A DNA stretch of 64,000 bases from Pararoseomonas baculiformis (lineage in GTDB: Bacteria; Pseudomonadota; Alphaproteobacteria; Acetobacterales; Acetobacteraceae). Position numbers and translations under genes: made by a program. Below the pieces are notes generated by a model. The model saw nothing but the letters and a program-made list of their open reading frames with translations. It made no database searches and had not been told where the DNA came from. Shown one piece after another: positions 33,575-42,200 of this stretch (position 1 is the first letter of the stretch; each line of letters opens with the position of its first letter). The DNA lies in NCBI RefSeq assembly GCF_017813395.1, contig NZ_JAGIZB010000009.1, positions 1 to 64,000 of the forward strand, in the 5' to 3' direction.

Positions 33575-33628
33575 ACCCGTGTCAGCCCCCGCGCCTATTG
33601 CGCGGCCCGGGATCCACGGGGGCTGTCT

Positions 33629-34771
33629 GTGCAGGGAATTGCCGTTGACCGGCTGGGCAAGCGCTTTGGCGCCACGCCGGTGCTGCGCGATGTCTCGCTG
33701 CGCGTGGCCGCGGGGGAATTCCTGGCCCTGGTCGGCCCTTCCGGCTGCGGCAAGTCCACCCTGCTGCGCAGCATCGCGGGAATCGAGCACCCGGATTCCG
33801 GCCGCATCCAGATCGGCGGGCGGGATGTAACCGGCCTGCGCCCGTCGCAGCGCGACGTGGCGATGGTGTTCCAGTCCTATGCCCTCTACCCCCAGCTCAC
33901 GGTGGAGGAGAACATCGCGGTGCCGCTGGCCATGCGCCGGCTGAACGCCGCGCAGCGCCTGCCCCTGGTCGGCGGGTGGATGCCGGGGGCCCGTGCCGCG
34001 CGCGATTCCATCACCCGCGACGTGCGGCAGGCCGCCAGCTCCCTCGGCCTCGGCGCCCTTCTCGGCCGCCGCCCCGGCCAGCTTTCCGGCGGGCAGCGCC
34101 AGCGCGTGGCGCTGGCCCGCGCCATCGTGCGCCGCCCCGCCGCCTTCCTGATGGACGAGCCGCTCTCCAACCTCGATGCCAGCCTGCGCGTGCAGACCCG
34201 GCGGGAGATCGTGGCCATCCATCGCGCCGCGGGTGTCGCCACCGTCTATGTCACCCATGACCAGTCCGAAGCGCTGACCATGGCGGACCGGGTGGCGGTG
34301 ATGCAGGCCGGGGAGATCCTGCAGGTAGCCTCCCCGGCGGAGATCTACGCCGATCCGCAGGATCTGCGCGTGGCCACCTTCATCGGCTCCCCCCGCATCA
34401 ACACCCTGCCGGCGGAGGCTGATGCGGAAGGCGTGCTGCGCGTGGCGGGACAGGCGGTGGGACTCCGGGTGGAGGGCAGCGGCCCCATGACCCTGGCCGT
34501 CAGGCCCGAGGACCTGCAGCCCGGCGATGCCGGCCTTCCAGCCGTGATCGAGACCGTGGAATTCCTGGGAGACAGCCTGCTGATGCATCTGCACCACCCG
34601 GCCACCGGCACGCCGCTGGTGCTTCGCCTGGCGCCGGAGGAGCGCGAGAGCCTGCCCGCCTCGGGCGAGATCGGGCTGCGCTTCCCGCTGGACCGCGCCC
34701 TGGTCTTCGATGCCCGCGGCCAGCGCGTGGCCCTGCGCTCCCTCCTGCCGGAGGCCGCCCTTGTCCGCTAG
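33629..34771 (+). CDS. ABC importer ATPase, UgpC/MalK type
   Basis: A 380-residue ATP-binding subunit of a CUT1-type sugar or glycerol-3-phosphate importer. Walker A GPSGCGKST (~38-46), Q-loop VFQSYALYPQL, signature [14 protein letters not shown], Walker B AAFLMDEPLSNLD, H-loop VTHDQSEA and a C-terminal TOBE/OB region (~240-375) are all present. A ~20-residue insert in the helical subdomain (LNAAQRLPLVGGWMPGARAAR) is shared by a subgroup of rhizobial/agrobacterial ATPases. The start is GTG 33,629. Gene order is ATPase, permease, permease, binding protein, phosphodiesterase. The substrate is inferred from the last gene to be a phosphate ester such as glycerol-3-phosphate or a glycerophosphodiester. 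Confidence 0.9.
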   Translation: MQGIAVDRLGKRFGATPVLRDVSLRVAAGEFLALVGPSGCGKSTLLRSIAGIEHPDSGRIQIGGRDVTGLRPSQRDVAMVFQSYALYPQLTVEENIAVPLAMRRLNAAQRLPLVGGWMPGARAARDSITRDVRQAASSLGLGALLGRRPGQLSGGQRQRVALARAIVRRPAAFLMDEPLSNLDASLRVQTRREIVAIHRAAGVATVYVTHDQSEALTMADRVAVMQAGEILQVASPAEIYADPQDLRVATFIGSPRINTLPAEADAEGVLRVAGQAVGLRVEGSGPMTLAVRPEDLQPGDAGLPAVIETVEFLGDSLLMHLHHPATGTPLVLRLAPEERESLPASGEIGLRFPLDRALVFDARGQRVALRSLLPEAALVR

Positions 34772-35669
34772 CCTCGCCGCCCCCCTGCCCCGGCGCGGCA
34801 CCGGGGAGGCGCTGGCGGGCTGGATGCTCACCGCCCCGGCCGCCATCGCCTATGGGTTGATGCTGCTGCTGCCGACCCTGGCCACCATCGCCCTGGCCTT
34901 CACCGACTACGAGCTGGGCGCACCGGCCTTCGCCTGGATCGGGCTGGAGAACTTCGGCGAGCTGCTCTCCGATCGCGGCTTCGCCATCGCCCTGCGCAAC
35001 ACCATTCTCTATGTCGGCATCGTCGCGCCGCTCTCGGTGCTGGGCGGACTGGGCCTGGCCCTGCTGATCGAGTCCGGGACGCGGGGCCGCTCCTTCTTCC
35101 GCGCGGTGTTCTTCCTGCCCGTCGTCTCCCTGCCCGTGGCCATGGCGGCGGCGTGGCAATACCTGCTGCACCCCACCATCGGGCCGCTGAATGCCGCGCT
35201 GCGCGGCATCGGCATCGACGGCCCGGCCTGGCTCTCCTCCTCGGACACGGTGCTGATCTCCCTGGCCGCCATCGGCATCTGGGAGAACATGGGGTTCAAC
35301 CTCGTCCTCTTCCTTGCCGGCCTCACCGCCATCCCGCGCGAGCTCTACGCGGCGGCCGAGGTGGATGGCGCGGCGGGCGGATGGGAACGCTTCCGCCTTG
35401 TCACCTGGCCGCTGCTCGGGCCCACCACGCTCTTCGTCGTCACCATCACCATGACCCGCGCCGTGCGCGTCTTCGACAGTGTCGCGGTGCTGACCCAGGG
35501 CGGGCCCAACAAGGCCTCCCAGGTGCTGCTCTATGCCATGTACGAGGAAGGCTTCACCTATTTCCGCCTAGGCTATTCGGCGGCCATCACCCTCGTCTTC
35601 CTCGCGATCGTACTCGCCCTGGTCTGGCTGCAGACCAAGGTGCTGGAGAAGCGGGTGCATTATGCCTGA
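34761..35669 (+). CDS. ABC importer permease, UgpA/MalF type
   Basis: A 302-residue inner-membrane permease with about six helices and the EAA loop (ELYAAAEVDGAAGGWERFRLVTWPLL, ~residues 200-225) that contacts the ATPase. TTG 34,761 is the likely start: GGAGG lies 6 bases ahead, it overlaps the ATPase gene by 11 bases, and the next residues flow into the first helix. The N-terminal ~20 residues are cytosolic. It pairs with the permease at 35,662. Confidence 0.9.
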   Translation: MSASLAAPLPRRGTGEALAGWMLTAPAAIAYGLMLLLPTLATIALAFTDYELGAPAFAWIGLENFGELLSDRGFAIALRNTILYVGIVAPLSVLGGLGLALLIESGTRGRSFFRAVFFLPVVSLPVAMAAAWQYLLHPTIGPLNAALRGIGIDGPAWLSSSDTVLISLAAIGIWENMGFNLVLFLAGLTAIPRELYAAAEVDGAAGGWERFRLVTWPLLGPTTLFVVTITMTRAVRVFDSVAVLTQGGPNKASQVLLYAMYEEGFTYFRLGYSAAITLVFLAIVLALVWLQTKVLEKRVHYA

Positions 35670-36495
35670 GCGCTCGGCCCTGCGCGGTCTGCCGCGCCTG
35701 CTCCTCCTCGGCCTGCTCGGGCTGCTCGTGCTGATGCCCTATATCTGGATGACGGCTGCCAGCCTGAAGCCGCTGGACGAGATCTTCCGCGCCTCCCTCT
35801 CTCTGGTGCCCGAGCGCTTCCACGCCGTGGAGAACTACGGGAAGGTCTTCGCGAAGATCCCGGTCTGGCGCTATCTCTGGAACGGCGTCGTCGTCTGCGG
35901 CGGCATCCTGTTCTTCCAGCTGCTCTTCGCCGTGCCGGCGGGATACGCCCTGGCAAAGCTGCGCTTTCCGGGCAGCGGGCTGGCCTTCGGCGCGGTGATG
36001 CTGGGCCTTCTCGTGCCCTATCACGTCCCTGCCCTGCCTCTCTATGTCGGCTTCAGCCAGCTGGGCCTGCTGAACAGCTACACGGCGTTGATCGCGCCCT
36101 CCACCATCTCGGTCTTCGCCATCTTCCTGTTCCGGCAGTTCTTCAGGTCCCTGCCGGATGACCTGATCCATGCCGCCCGCATGGACGGGATCAGCGAGGC
36201 CGAGATCGTCTGGCGCATTGTGCTGCCCAATGCCTGGCCGGCCGCCACCGCCTTCGCGATCTTCTCGGTAGTTGCGCATTGGAACGACCTGTTCTGGCCG
36301 CTCATCGTGGTGAACGGCACCCAGTACGCCACCCCCGCGCTCGGCGTCCTCTACTTCCGGTCGGACGAGGCGGGCGACGATTTCGGCGCGCTCATGGCCG
36401 CCGCGGTTCTGATGACGGCGCCGCTCGTCCTCGCCTTCCTGATCGCCCAGCGCCGCTTCATCGAAGGCATCGCGACAACCGGCCTCAAGGGTTGA
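35662..36495 (+). CDS. ABC importer permease, UgpE/MalG type
   Basis: A 277-residue permease, six membrane helices, with the EAA motif IHAARMDGISEAEIVWRIVLPNAWPA (~residues 170-195). It starts with ATGCCTGAG, overlapping the previous permease by 8 bases. N-terminal RGLPRLLLLGLLGLLVLMPYIWM is the first helix. It forms the channel with the 34,761 gene product. Confidence 0.92.
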   Translation: MPERSALRGLPRLLLLGLLGLLVLMPYIWMTAASLKPLDEIFRASLSLVPERFHAVENYGKVFAKIPVWRYLWNGVVVCGGILFFQLLFAVPAGYALAKLRFPGSGLAFGAVMLGLLVPYHVPALPLYVGFSQLGLLNSYTALIAPSTISVFAIFLFRQFFRSLPDDLIHAARMDGISEAEIVWRIVLPNAWPAATAFAIFSVVAHWNDLFWPLIVVNGTQYATPALGVLYFRSDEAGDDFGALMAAAVLMTAPLVLAFLIAQRRFIEGIATTGLKG

Positions 36496-36515
36496 GGCCT
36501 TCTCTGGAGAGAACC

Positions 36516-37805
36516 ATGCTGACCCACTCGCCGCTCAGCCGCCGCGTGGCGCTTTCCGCGCCCGCCGCCATGCTGTTCGCGCCCCGCGTCCTGCGCGCCC
36601 AGTCGCCGGTGGAGATCACCGTGCACTACGCGCAGCCCTTCATCTACAAGGAAGCCTATGACGCGCTGCTGGCCGCCTTCACAAGGCGCGAGCCGAACAT
36701 CAAGGTGAACTACGTCACCACGCCGAACTACGAGGAAGGCGCGCAGCTCATCCTGCGCCAGGCCGCGACCAACCAGCTGCCGGATCTTTCCTACCAGGGC
36801 TTCAACCGCCTGCGCGTCTTCGCCGAGCGCGGCATCGCCCAGGACCTCATGCCGCTGCTGAAGGCCGAGGCCGCCGACCCCGCCCGCATCGGCTACACGC
36901 CGAACCTGCTGGCCCTCGCCCATTTCGGCGGCTTCCAGTCCGGCCTGGCCTTCGCCGCCTCCAACCCCGTCACCTACTACAATGCCGATCTGGTCCGCCG
37001 CGCGGGTGGCGACCCCGAGAACTTCCCCAGGGACTGGAACGGCGTGCTGGAACTGGCGGGCAAGATCGACCGGCTGGGCGATGGCGTCGAGGGCATGTGG
37101 TTCACCTGGAGCGGTGACGACTGGATGTTCTCCTCCCTGCTCTTCGGCCATGGCGGCCGGATGCTGACCGAGGATGAGCGCGACGTCGGCTTCGCTGGCC
37201 CCGAGGGGCTGGGTGCGCTGCGCCTGCTAGACCGGATGGTAAAGGAGGGCGGCATGCCGAACCTCTCCGCCGCCGCCGCCCGCCAGGCCTTCACCGCCGG
37301 CAAGCTGGGCATGATCTTTCAAACCACGGCGCTGGTGCGCGGCATGGTGGCCGGCGCCGGCAACAACTTCACCCTGCGCACCACCGGCATGCCGGTGATC
37401 GACGCCGATAAGGGCCGCCTGCCCACGGGCGGCGCCGCGGGCATGCTGACCGCGAAGGATCCGGCGAAGCGGGACGCGGCATGGAAGTTCCTCCGCTTCT
37501 CCACCGGCGCCGAAGGCCAGGCGCTGATGGTGAAGAACACAGGCTACCTGCCCTGCAACCAGATCGCGATCGACGACCCGCAATATCTCGGCGAATTCTA
37601 CCGCGAGAACCCGCTCTTCATGGCGGCCGTGAAGCAGATCCCGGTCTCCATCCCCTGGTACGCCTTCCCCGGCACCAACTCCGTGCGCGTGACGCAGACC
37701 ATGGTGGACAACATGGCCCGCATCGTCGAGCAGCGCGCGACGCCGGAGGAGGTGCAGCGCGACATGGCGGCCGAGGTGCGCCGCCTGCTGCCGCGCCGCT
37801 CCTGA
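36516..37805 (+). CDS. ABC importer solute-binding protein, UgpB type
   Basis: A 429-residue periplasmic binding protein. The N-terminus (SRRVALSAPAAMLFAPRVLRAQ) is a twin-arginine-like or Sec signal peptide. The mature part is an SBP family 1 fold (EITVHYAQPFIYKEAYDALLAAFTRREPNIKVNYVTT, LFGHGGRMLTEDERDVGF, LRFSTGAEGQALMVKNTGYLPC). The signature fits CUT1 systems for sugars and glycerol phosphates. GGAGAG is placed well before ATG 36,516. A 13-bp-stem hairpin follows its stop (37,815-37,848), a common way to keep binding-protein mRNA abundant. Confidence 0.9.
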   Translation: MLTHSPLSRRVALSAPAAMLFAPRVLRAQSPVEITVHYAQPFIYKEAYDALLAAFTRREPNIKVNYVTTPNYEEGAQLILRQAATNQLPDLSYQGFNRLRVFAERGIAQDLMPLLKAEAADPARIGYTPNLLALAHFGGFQSGLAFAASNPVTYYNADLVRRAGGDPENFPRDWNGVLELAGKIDRLGDGVEGMWFTWSGDDWMFSSLLFGHGGRMLTEDERDVGFAGPEGLGALRLLDRMVKEGGMPNLSAAAARQAFTAGKLGMIFQTTALVRGMVAGAGNNFTLRTTGMPVIDADKGRLPTGGAAGMLTAKDPAKRDAAWKFLRFSTGAEGQALMVKNTGYLPCNQIAIDDPQYLGEFYRENPLFMAAVKQIPVSIPWYAFPGTNSVRVTQTMVDNMARIVEQRATPEEVQRDMAAEVRRLLPRRS

Positions 37806-37814
37806 TCCCGCCCA

Positions 37815-37848
37815 CCGGGCGCCGGCTGCCACCGGCCGGCGCCCGGTC
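37815..37848 (+). terminator. Hairpin between binding protein and phosphodiesterase genes
   Basis: A perfect 13-bp GC-rich inverted repeat (ACCGGGCGCCGGC and its complement) with an 8-base loop, 9 bases after the binding-protein stop and 41 bases before the next start. There is no T-run. It is probably a 3' stabiliser or partial terminator that gives more binding protein than phosphodiesterase. Confidence 0.5.
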
Positions 37849-37888
37849 CACCCTTGCGGCCGCCCGCCGCGAAGCCCGAGGATCGCCC

Positions 37889-38728
37889 ATGGCCTTTCGC
37901 CTCGCCCAGATCAGCGACACGCATCTCTCCGCCCGGGTGCCGGCTTTCAGCGCCAATTTTGACCATCTGGCGGAGCACCTGCGCGGCCTGCGCCCGGATC
38001 TCGTGATCAACACCGGCGACCTTTCGCTCGACGGCGCCGACCAGGACGAGGACCTGGCGCTGGCCCGCAGCGCCCATGACGGGCTCGGCCTGGACTGGCT
38101 CGCGGTGCCCGGCAACCATGATGTGGGGGACGATCCCCTCCCCGGCTGCCGCCAGCCCGCCAATGCCGAGCGCCTGGCCCGCTGGCGGCGCCATATCGGC
38201 CAGAACATGTTCGTGCAGGACGTGCCGGGCTGGCGGCTGATCGGACTGGACAGCCAGATCACCGCCACCACCCTGCCCGATGCCGAGGCGCAGATGGAGG
38301 CGCTGGTCCGCGCGCTGGAAGGTGCCGCCGGGCGCGCGCTCGCCATCTTCCTGCACAAGCCGCTCTGCCAGGAACGGATGGACGAGATGGAGAGCACCTA
38401 CTGGTGCGTCCAATCCACCCCGCGCCACCGCATTCTGGACCTGTTGATGCCACAGCGCCCGGCCTTCGTGGCCAGCGGCCATGTGCATCAGTGGCGGGAC
38501 CGCGGCGTGAGCGAGGGGCTGCGCCAGATCTGGGCCCCCTCCGCCGCCTTCATCGTCGGCGATGCCTATCAGGAGGCGGTCGGCGAGAAGCAGCTCGGCT
38601 ATGTCGAGCACGCGCTGCACGCCGATGGCAGCTTCGAGAGCCGCCTCGTGACCCTACCCGGCCTCGTCCTTCACGACATCGGCGAAATGCCCGAAGTCTA
38701 CGGCCCGCAGAGGCGCCTGGCGGCCTGA
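37889..38728 (+). CDS. Calcineurin-like phosphodiesterase (GpdQ/CpdA type)
   Basis: A 279-residue metallophosphoesterase. Metal-binding motifs: D-x-H in QISDTHLSA (residues ~9-13), GD in INTGDLSLDGA, GNHD in AVPGNHDVGD, and the late GHxH in VASGHVHQWR. The preceding H in FLHKPL completes the set. The layout is close to class III cyclic-nucleotide phosphodiesterases and glycerophosphodiesterase GpdQ. No signal peptide is present, so it acts in the cytosol, where it could cleave phosphodiesters brought in by the adjacent transporter. The start has GAGG 9 bases upstream. It is the last gene of the Ugp-like operon. Confidence 0.85.
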   Translation: MAFRLAQISDTHLSARVPAFSANFDHLAEHLRGLRPDLVINTGDLSLDGADQDEDLALARSAHDGLGLDWLAVPGNHDVGDDPLPGCRQPANAERLARWRRHIGQNMFVQDVPGWRLIGLDSQITATTLPDAEAQMEALVRALEGAAGRALAIFLHKPLCQERMDEMESTYWCVQSTPRHRILDLLMPQRPAFVASGHVHQWRDRGVSEGLRQIWAPSAAFIVGDAYQEAVGEKQLGYVEHALHADGSFESRLVTLPGLVLHDIGEMPEVYGPQRRLAA

Positions 38729-38838
38729 CCAGGCCACCTTGGCTGCAGGCGCATGCTCGGCAGCGATGCGCCACGGCAGGCGAACAGCTGCGCTCCCGCC
38801 GCGCCTGACGATCGAGCAGGATTCTGAACCACAATTTC

Positions 38839-39072
38839 CCGGAGAGGGCGCTGCCCTCTCCGGACTTCACCCGCCAAGGGCCTGAGGCCCTTGGAACCCC
38901 GTCTGGCTGCCGCGGTAGGGTGCAACACGGGGTCCTTGCCCCTGCTCCTGCGCCTGCAGTCGCCTCCGGTCATGGACCGGAGGCGCACCGCCAGCCAAAC
39001 CTCTCCAACTGGTAGAAAAAGATGATGGTGAGGGGTCCGGGGAGAGGAAGAATTCCTTCTTCCTCTCCCCGG
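38839..39072. repeat. Composite four-hairpin intergenic repeat, copy 1
   Basis: 234 bp made of four hairpins in order: 38,839-38,863 (11-bp perfect stem, 3-base loop), 38,874-38,894 (9-bp stem, CCAAGGGCC), 38,961-38,985 (11-bp perfect stem, loop ATG) and 39,037-39,072 (16-bp perfect stem CCGGGGAGAGGAAGAA, loop TTCC). The bases between hairpins are also conserved with copy 2 at 45,027-45,261. It encodes no convincing protein. It sits between convergent genes, 110 bases after the phosphodiesterase stop. Confidence 0.9.
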
Positions 39073-39135
39073 GGCCACCAGCGTCAAAACAGGGCCACGG
39101 CCGCATCGCACCAGGCAGGCCGCATAGCGTTCCTC

Positions 39136-39173
39136 AAAAACCAACGCCGCCAGGCATTCTGCCCGGCGGCGTT
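39136..39173 (-). terminator. Intrinsic terminator of the RTX gene
   Basis: A 14-bp stem at 39,143-39,173 (AACGCCGCC..., one mismatch that becomes G-U in the minus-strand RNA) with a 3-base loop, followed on the minus strand after GG by five Ts. It lies ~60 bases past the RTX stop. This is the clearest Rho-independent terminator in the window. Confidence 0.75.
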
Positions 39174-39234
39174 GATGTCCTGGGCCGGCGCGGCGGAGCC
39201 CCGGGCGGAGCTCCCGCCGCGCCAGGTCCTCTTC

Positions 39235-42200
39235 TCACACCACCCAGATATCCTGGGCGGTGAGGGCCGTGCCCTGGGCGACATGGCCGATGCGGATGGA
39301 GGCCGCGCCGCCCACGCCATCGGCGTCGTAGTAGAGGGCGCCGGTCGCGGCGTTGTAGAGCAGGTGCTGATCCGCCGTGCTCGCCTCCGTGCCAAGGCCA
39401 AAGCTCGCCGCCGAGAGCTGCCCCGCGGCCCCGAAGGCCGTGAACACCGCCCCGTCCAGCTCGATCCGGTCCTCGCCCTCGGCGAAGTCTAGGATCCGGC
39501 TCTCATTCCCGGCGCCGAAGGCATCGAAGCGGAACCGGTCCGCCCCCCCCCCGCCCGTCAGGCGGTTCAGGCCGGACCCGCCCACCAACAGGTCGTCGGC
39601 ACCGCGCCCGACCAGCGCGTCATTGCCGCCCAGGCCGTAGAGCGTGCTGCCCAGCTCATTGGCCAGGATCCGGTTGTCCAGCTCGTTGCCCGTCCCGATC
39701 CGGGCCGCGCCCTCCAGCATCAGCTTCTCGACATTCGCGCCCAGGGTGTAGTCGATCAGCGCCGTCACCCGGTCATAGCCCTCGCCGGCCAGCTCGATCA
39801 CCACGTCGCCGGCATCGTCGACCACATAGCCGTCGTCGCCCTCGCCGCCGGCCATGGTGTCCGCGCCCTTGTCGCCGACCAGCCGGTCATTGCCCAGCCC
39901 GCCATAGAGCTGGTCATTGCCCCCGCGCCCGACCAGCGCGTCATCGCCGCCCAGGCCGTAGAGCGTGCCGCCCCCTTCCGCGGCCAGGATGCGGTTGTCG
40001 AGCGCATTGCCCGTGCCGAGCTTGGCCGAGCCCTCGAGGATCAGCTTCTCGACATTCTCCCCCAGCACATAGTCGATCGAGGCCGTGACCTGGTCGTAGC
40101 CCTCGCCCGAGAGCTCCACCACCACATCGCCCACATGATCGACATAGTAGGCGTCGTTGCCCGCCCCGCCGATCATCTGGTCCGAACCCGCGCCACCCAC
40201 CAGCCGGTCATCGCCCGCGAAGCCGTAGAGCGCGTCGCGGCCGTCGCCGCCCACCAGGCGGTCGGCACCGTCCGTGCCGTCCTGGCGCTCGCCGAGCACC
40301 GTATCCTCGCGCACCGCGACATTCTGGATGCGCTCATCGGTCGCCTGGCCGGCATCCAGCTGCTCGAAGGCCGTTTCCTTCGTGCCATGGACCGCCTTCA
40401 GATACTCGGCCAGCGCGTCCTGCTCGCTGCCCTTCGCCGCGAAGCCAGCCGCCCCATCAGTGAGCAGGTCGCTGTTCAGCAGGTCGATGCGGTCCTGGGC
40501 ATAGCGGCCGATCGGGTAGCCATCGCCCCCATCCGCCATGAAGCTCAGCGTCACCATCTTGATCAGGCGGGACGCATCGCCCACCAGCTCGCCGTTCCGC
40601 ATGATGGTGTCGAGCACCGAGCCATCCTCGCCGAGGATGACGAGGTTCTGGATCCGCTCGCCGGCGCGCTGCACGCTGCCATCCGCGTTCAGCACCTGCG
40701 AGGTCGCCGCCGCGTCATAGCTGAAGGAGACGCCGCCCACCTGGCCGAAGGAACCGGGCGTCGCGCCCGGGGCAACGCCGGCCACGGCATGTTCGAAGAT
40801 GCGCACCAGATGCTCGGCCGAGACCGTCACGATCGACAGCGCGTTGTTGAAGCGCAGCGAGTTCTCGATATCGAGCTGGCTGACAGCGCCCTCCGGCTTG
40901 CCGGCGGCCGGGTTGGCCTGCGGGGGCAGTTCGCCCGCCTCGGCGCCCGTGCCCACCGCGCCGATCTCCGCGCGGATGCCGCCGCCGTTCTTGATGGAGA
41001 CGGTCACCGCCGCATCCACCTGCCGGGCGACGAAGAGGTTCGCATCGGCGGAGAGGTTGCCGAGATTGGTCTCCTCCGTCCGCACTTCGGCGCGCCGGCC
41101 CTCCAGATACACGTCGGTGTAGCCGAGGACATTGCCGTCCTTCTGCTGGATCACCGCGGCCACCGCGTCGGTGACGGCCTTCACCTCGCCGCCGCGCGTG
41201 CCCTCGGCATAGGCATCCTCGTTGCCCCAGAGGTCGGACACCGTGTCCTCGTTCACCACCACCGGGCCGGAGACGCCCTGGTTGATGCTGTCCGTGATGA
41301 TGTCGCCATTCTCGTCGAAGGTGACGACGAGGCGGCCGACATAGGAGTACTCGCTGCCCGTGTTGACCACAGCCACCGGCTTGCCGTTCGCGCCGGTGAC
41401 GATCACCGGATAGGTCTCGGAAGCCGTGTCGCCCGGCTGCAGCGGCTCGTTGCCGTCGGCGAACACCGCATGGCTGCCGCCGGCGACGATCACGTCCACG
41501 CCGCTGAGCTTGGAGGCCAGGTCCAGCTCCAGCTGGTACTGCTGCAGATGGCTCAGCAGGATGATCTTGTTGATCCCCTGCGCCGTCATCTGATCCACCA
41601 GCGGCTGCAGGACGGCCGCCAGCTCATCCGTGTTGTTCACCCCGCCATCACCGGCGGGATCCTTCACGCGCACCCCGCCGACGGAGGAGATGGAGGCAAG
41701 GATCTGGGTGGTGATGCCGAGTACGCCGATCGTCTCGCCGCCCTCGGTGATGGTGGTCCAGGGCGCCACCTGCTGGTCCGCCGCCTCGGCGTTCAGCCCG
41801 CCGGGGGTGGCGATGTCCTCGGCCGTGGTGGCGTAGCTCGCGGCGTCGCGCAGCAGCTCGGTGAAGAGATTACGCATGGCGCTGTCGCCGCTGAAGTCCA
41901 GGTTGGACGACAGGTAGGGGAACATCGCGCCGATCGAGGTGATGGCGCCGCTGGTGCTGCCGCCGCCCTTCACGAAGTCAATCGCGGCCGCCAGGGCGGT
42001 GGTGCCGTAGTCGAACTCGTGGTTGCCCAGGACGCTGGCCTGCACGCCCAGCGCGTTCATGATCGCGATGTCGATGGCGCCCTGGCTGAGCGTGAGGCCT
42101 GCCAGGTCGGCCGCCGGCACGCCCAGCAGCCAAGCGTAGAGGTCGATCAGCTCTTCCCGCACGGTCGGGTCCGTCCCCGCCGCGCCGAAGGGGCTGGGGA

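Larger units (their letters stand above)
38729..39234. other. 506-bp intergenic region with repeat and terminator
   Basis: The gap lies between the convergent phosphodiesterase and RTX genes. It contains repeat copy 1 (38,839-39,072), an intrinsic terminator for the RTX gene (39,136-39,173) and a further inverted repeat (39,187-39,223; 10-bp stem GGCGCGGCGG, long loop). Possible small open frames here are created by the palindromes and show no homology I recognise. Confidence 0.7.

Noticed and set aside
38904-39144. Short open frames inside the composite repeat, both strands
   Set aside because: They recur only because the repeat recurs. They run across hairpins and have no ribosome site; treated as non-coding.
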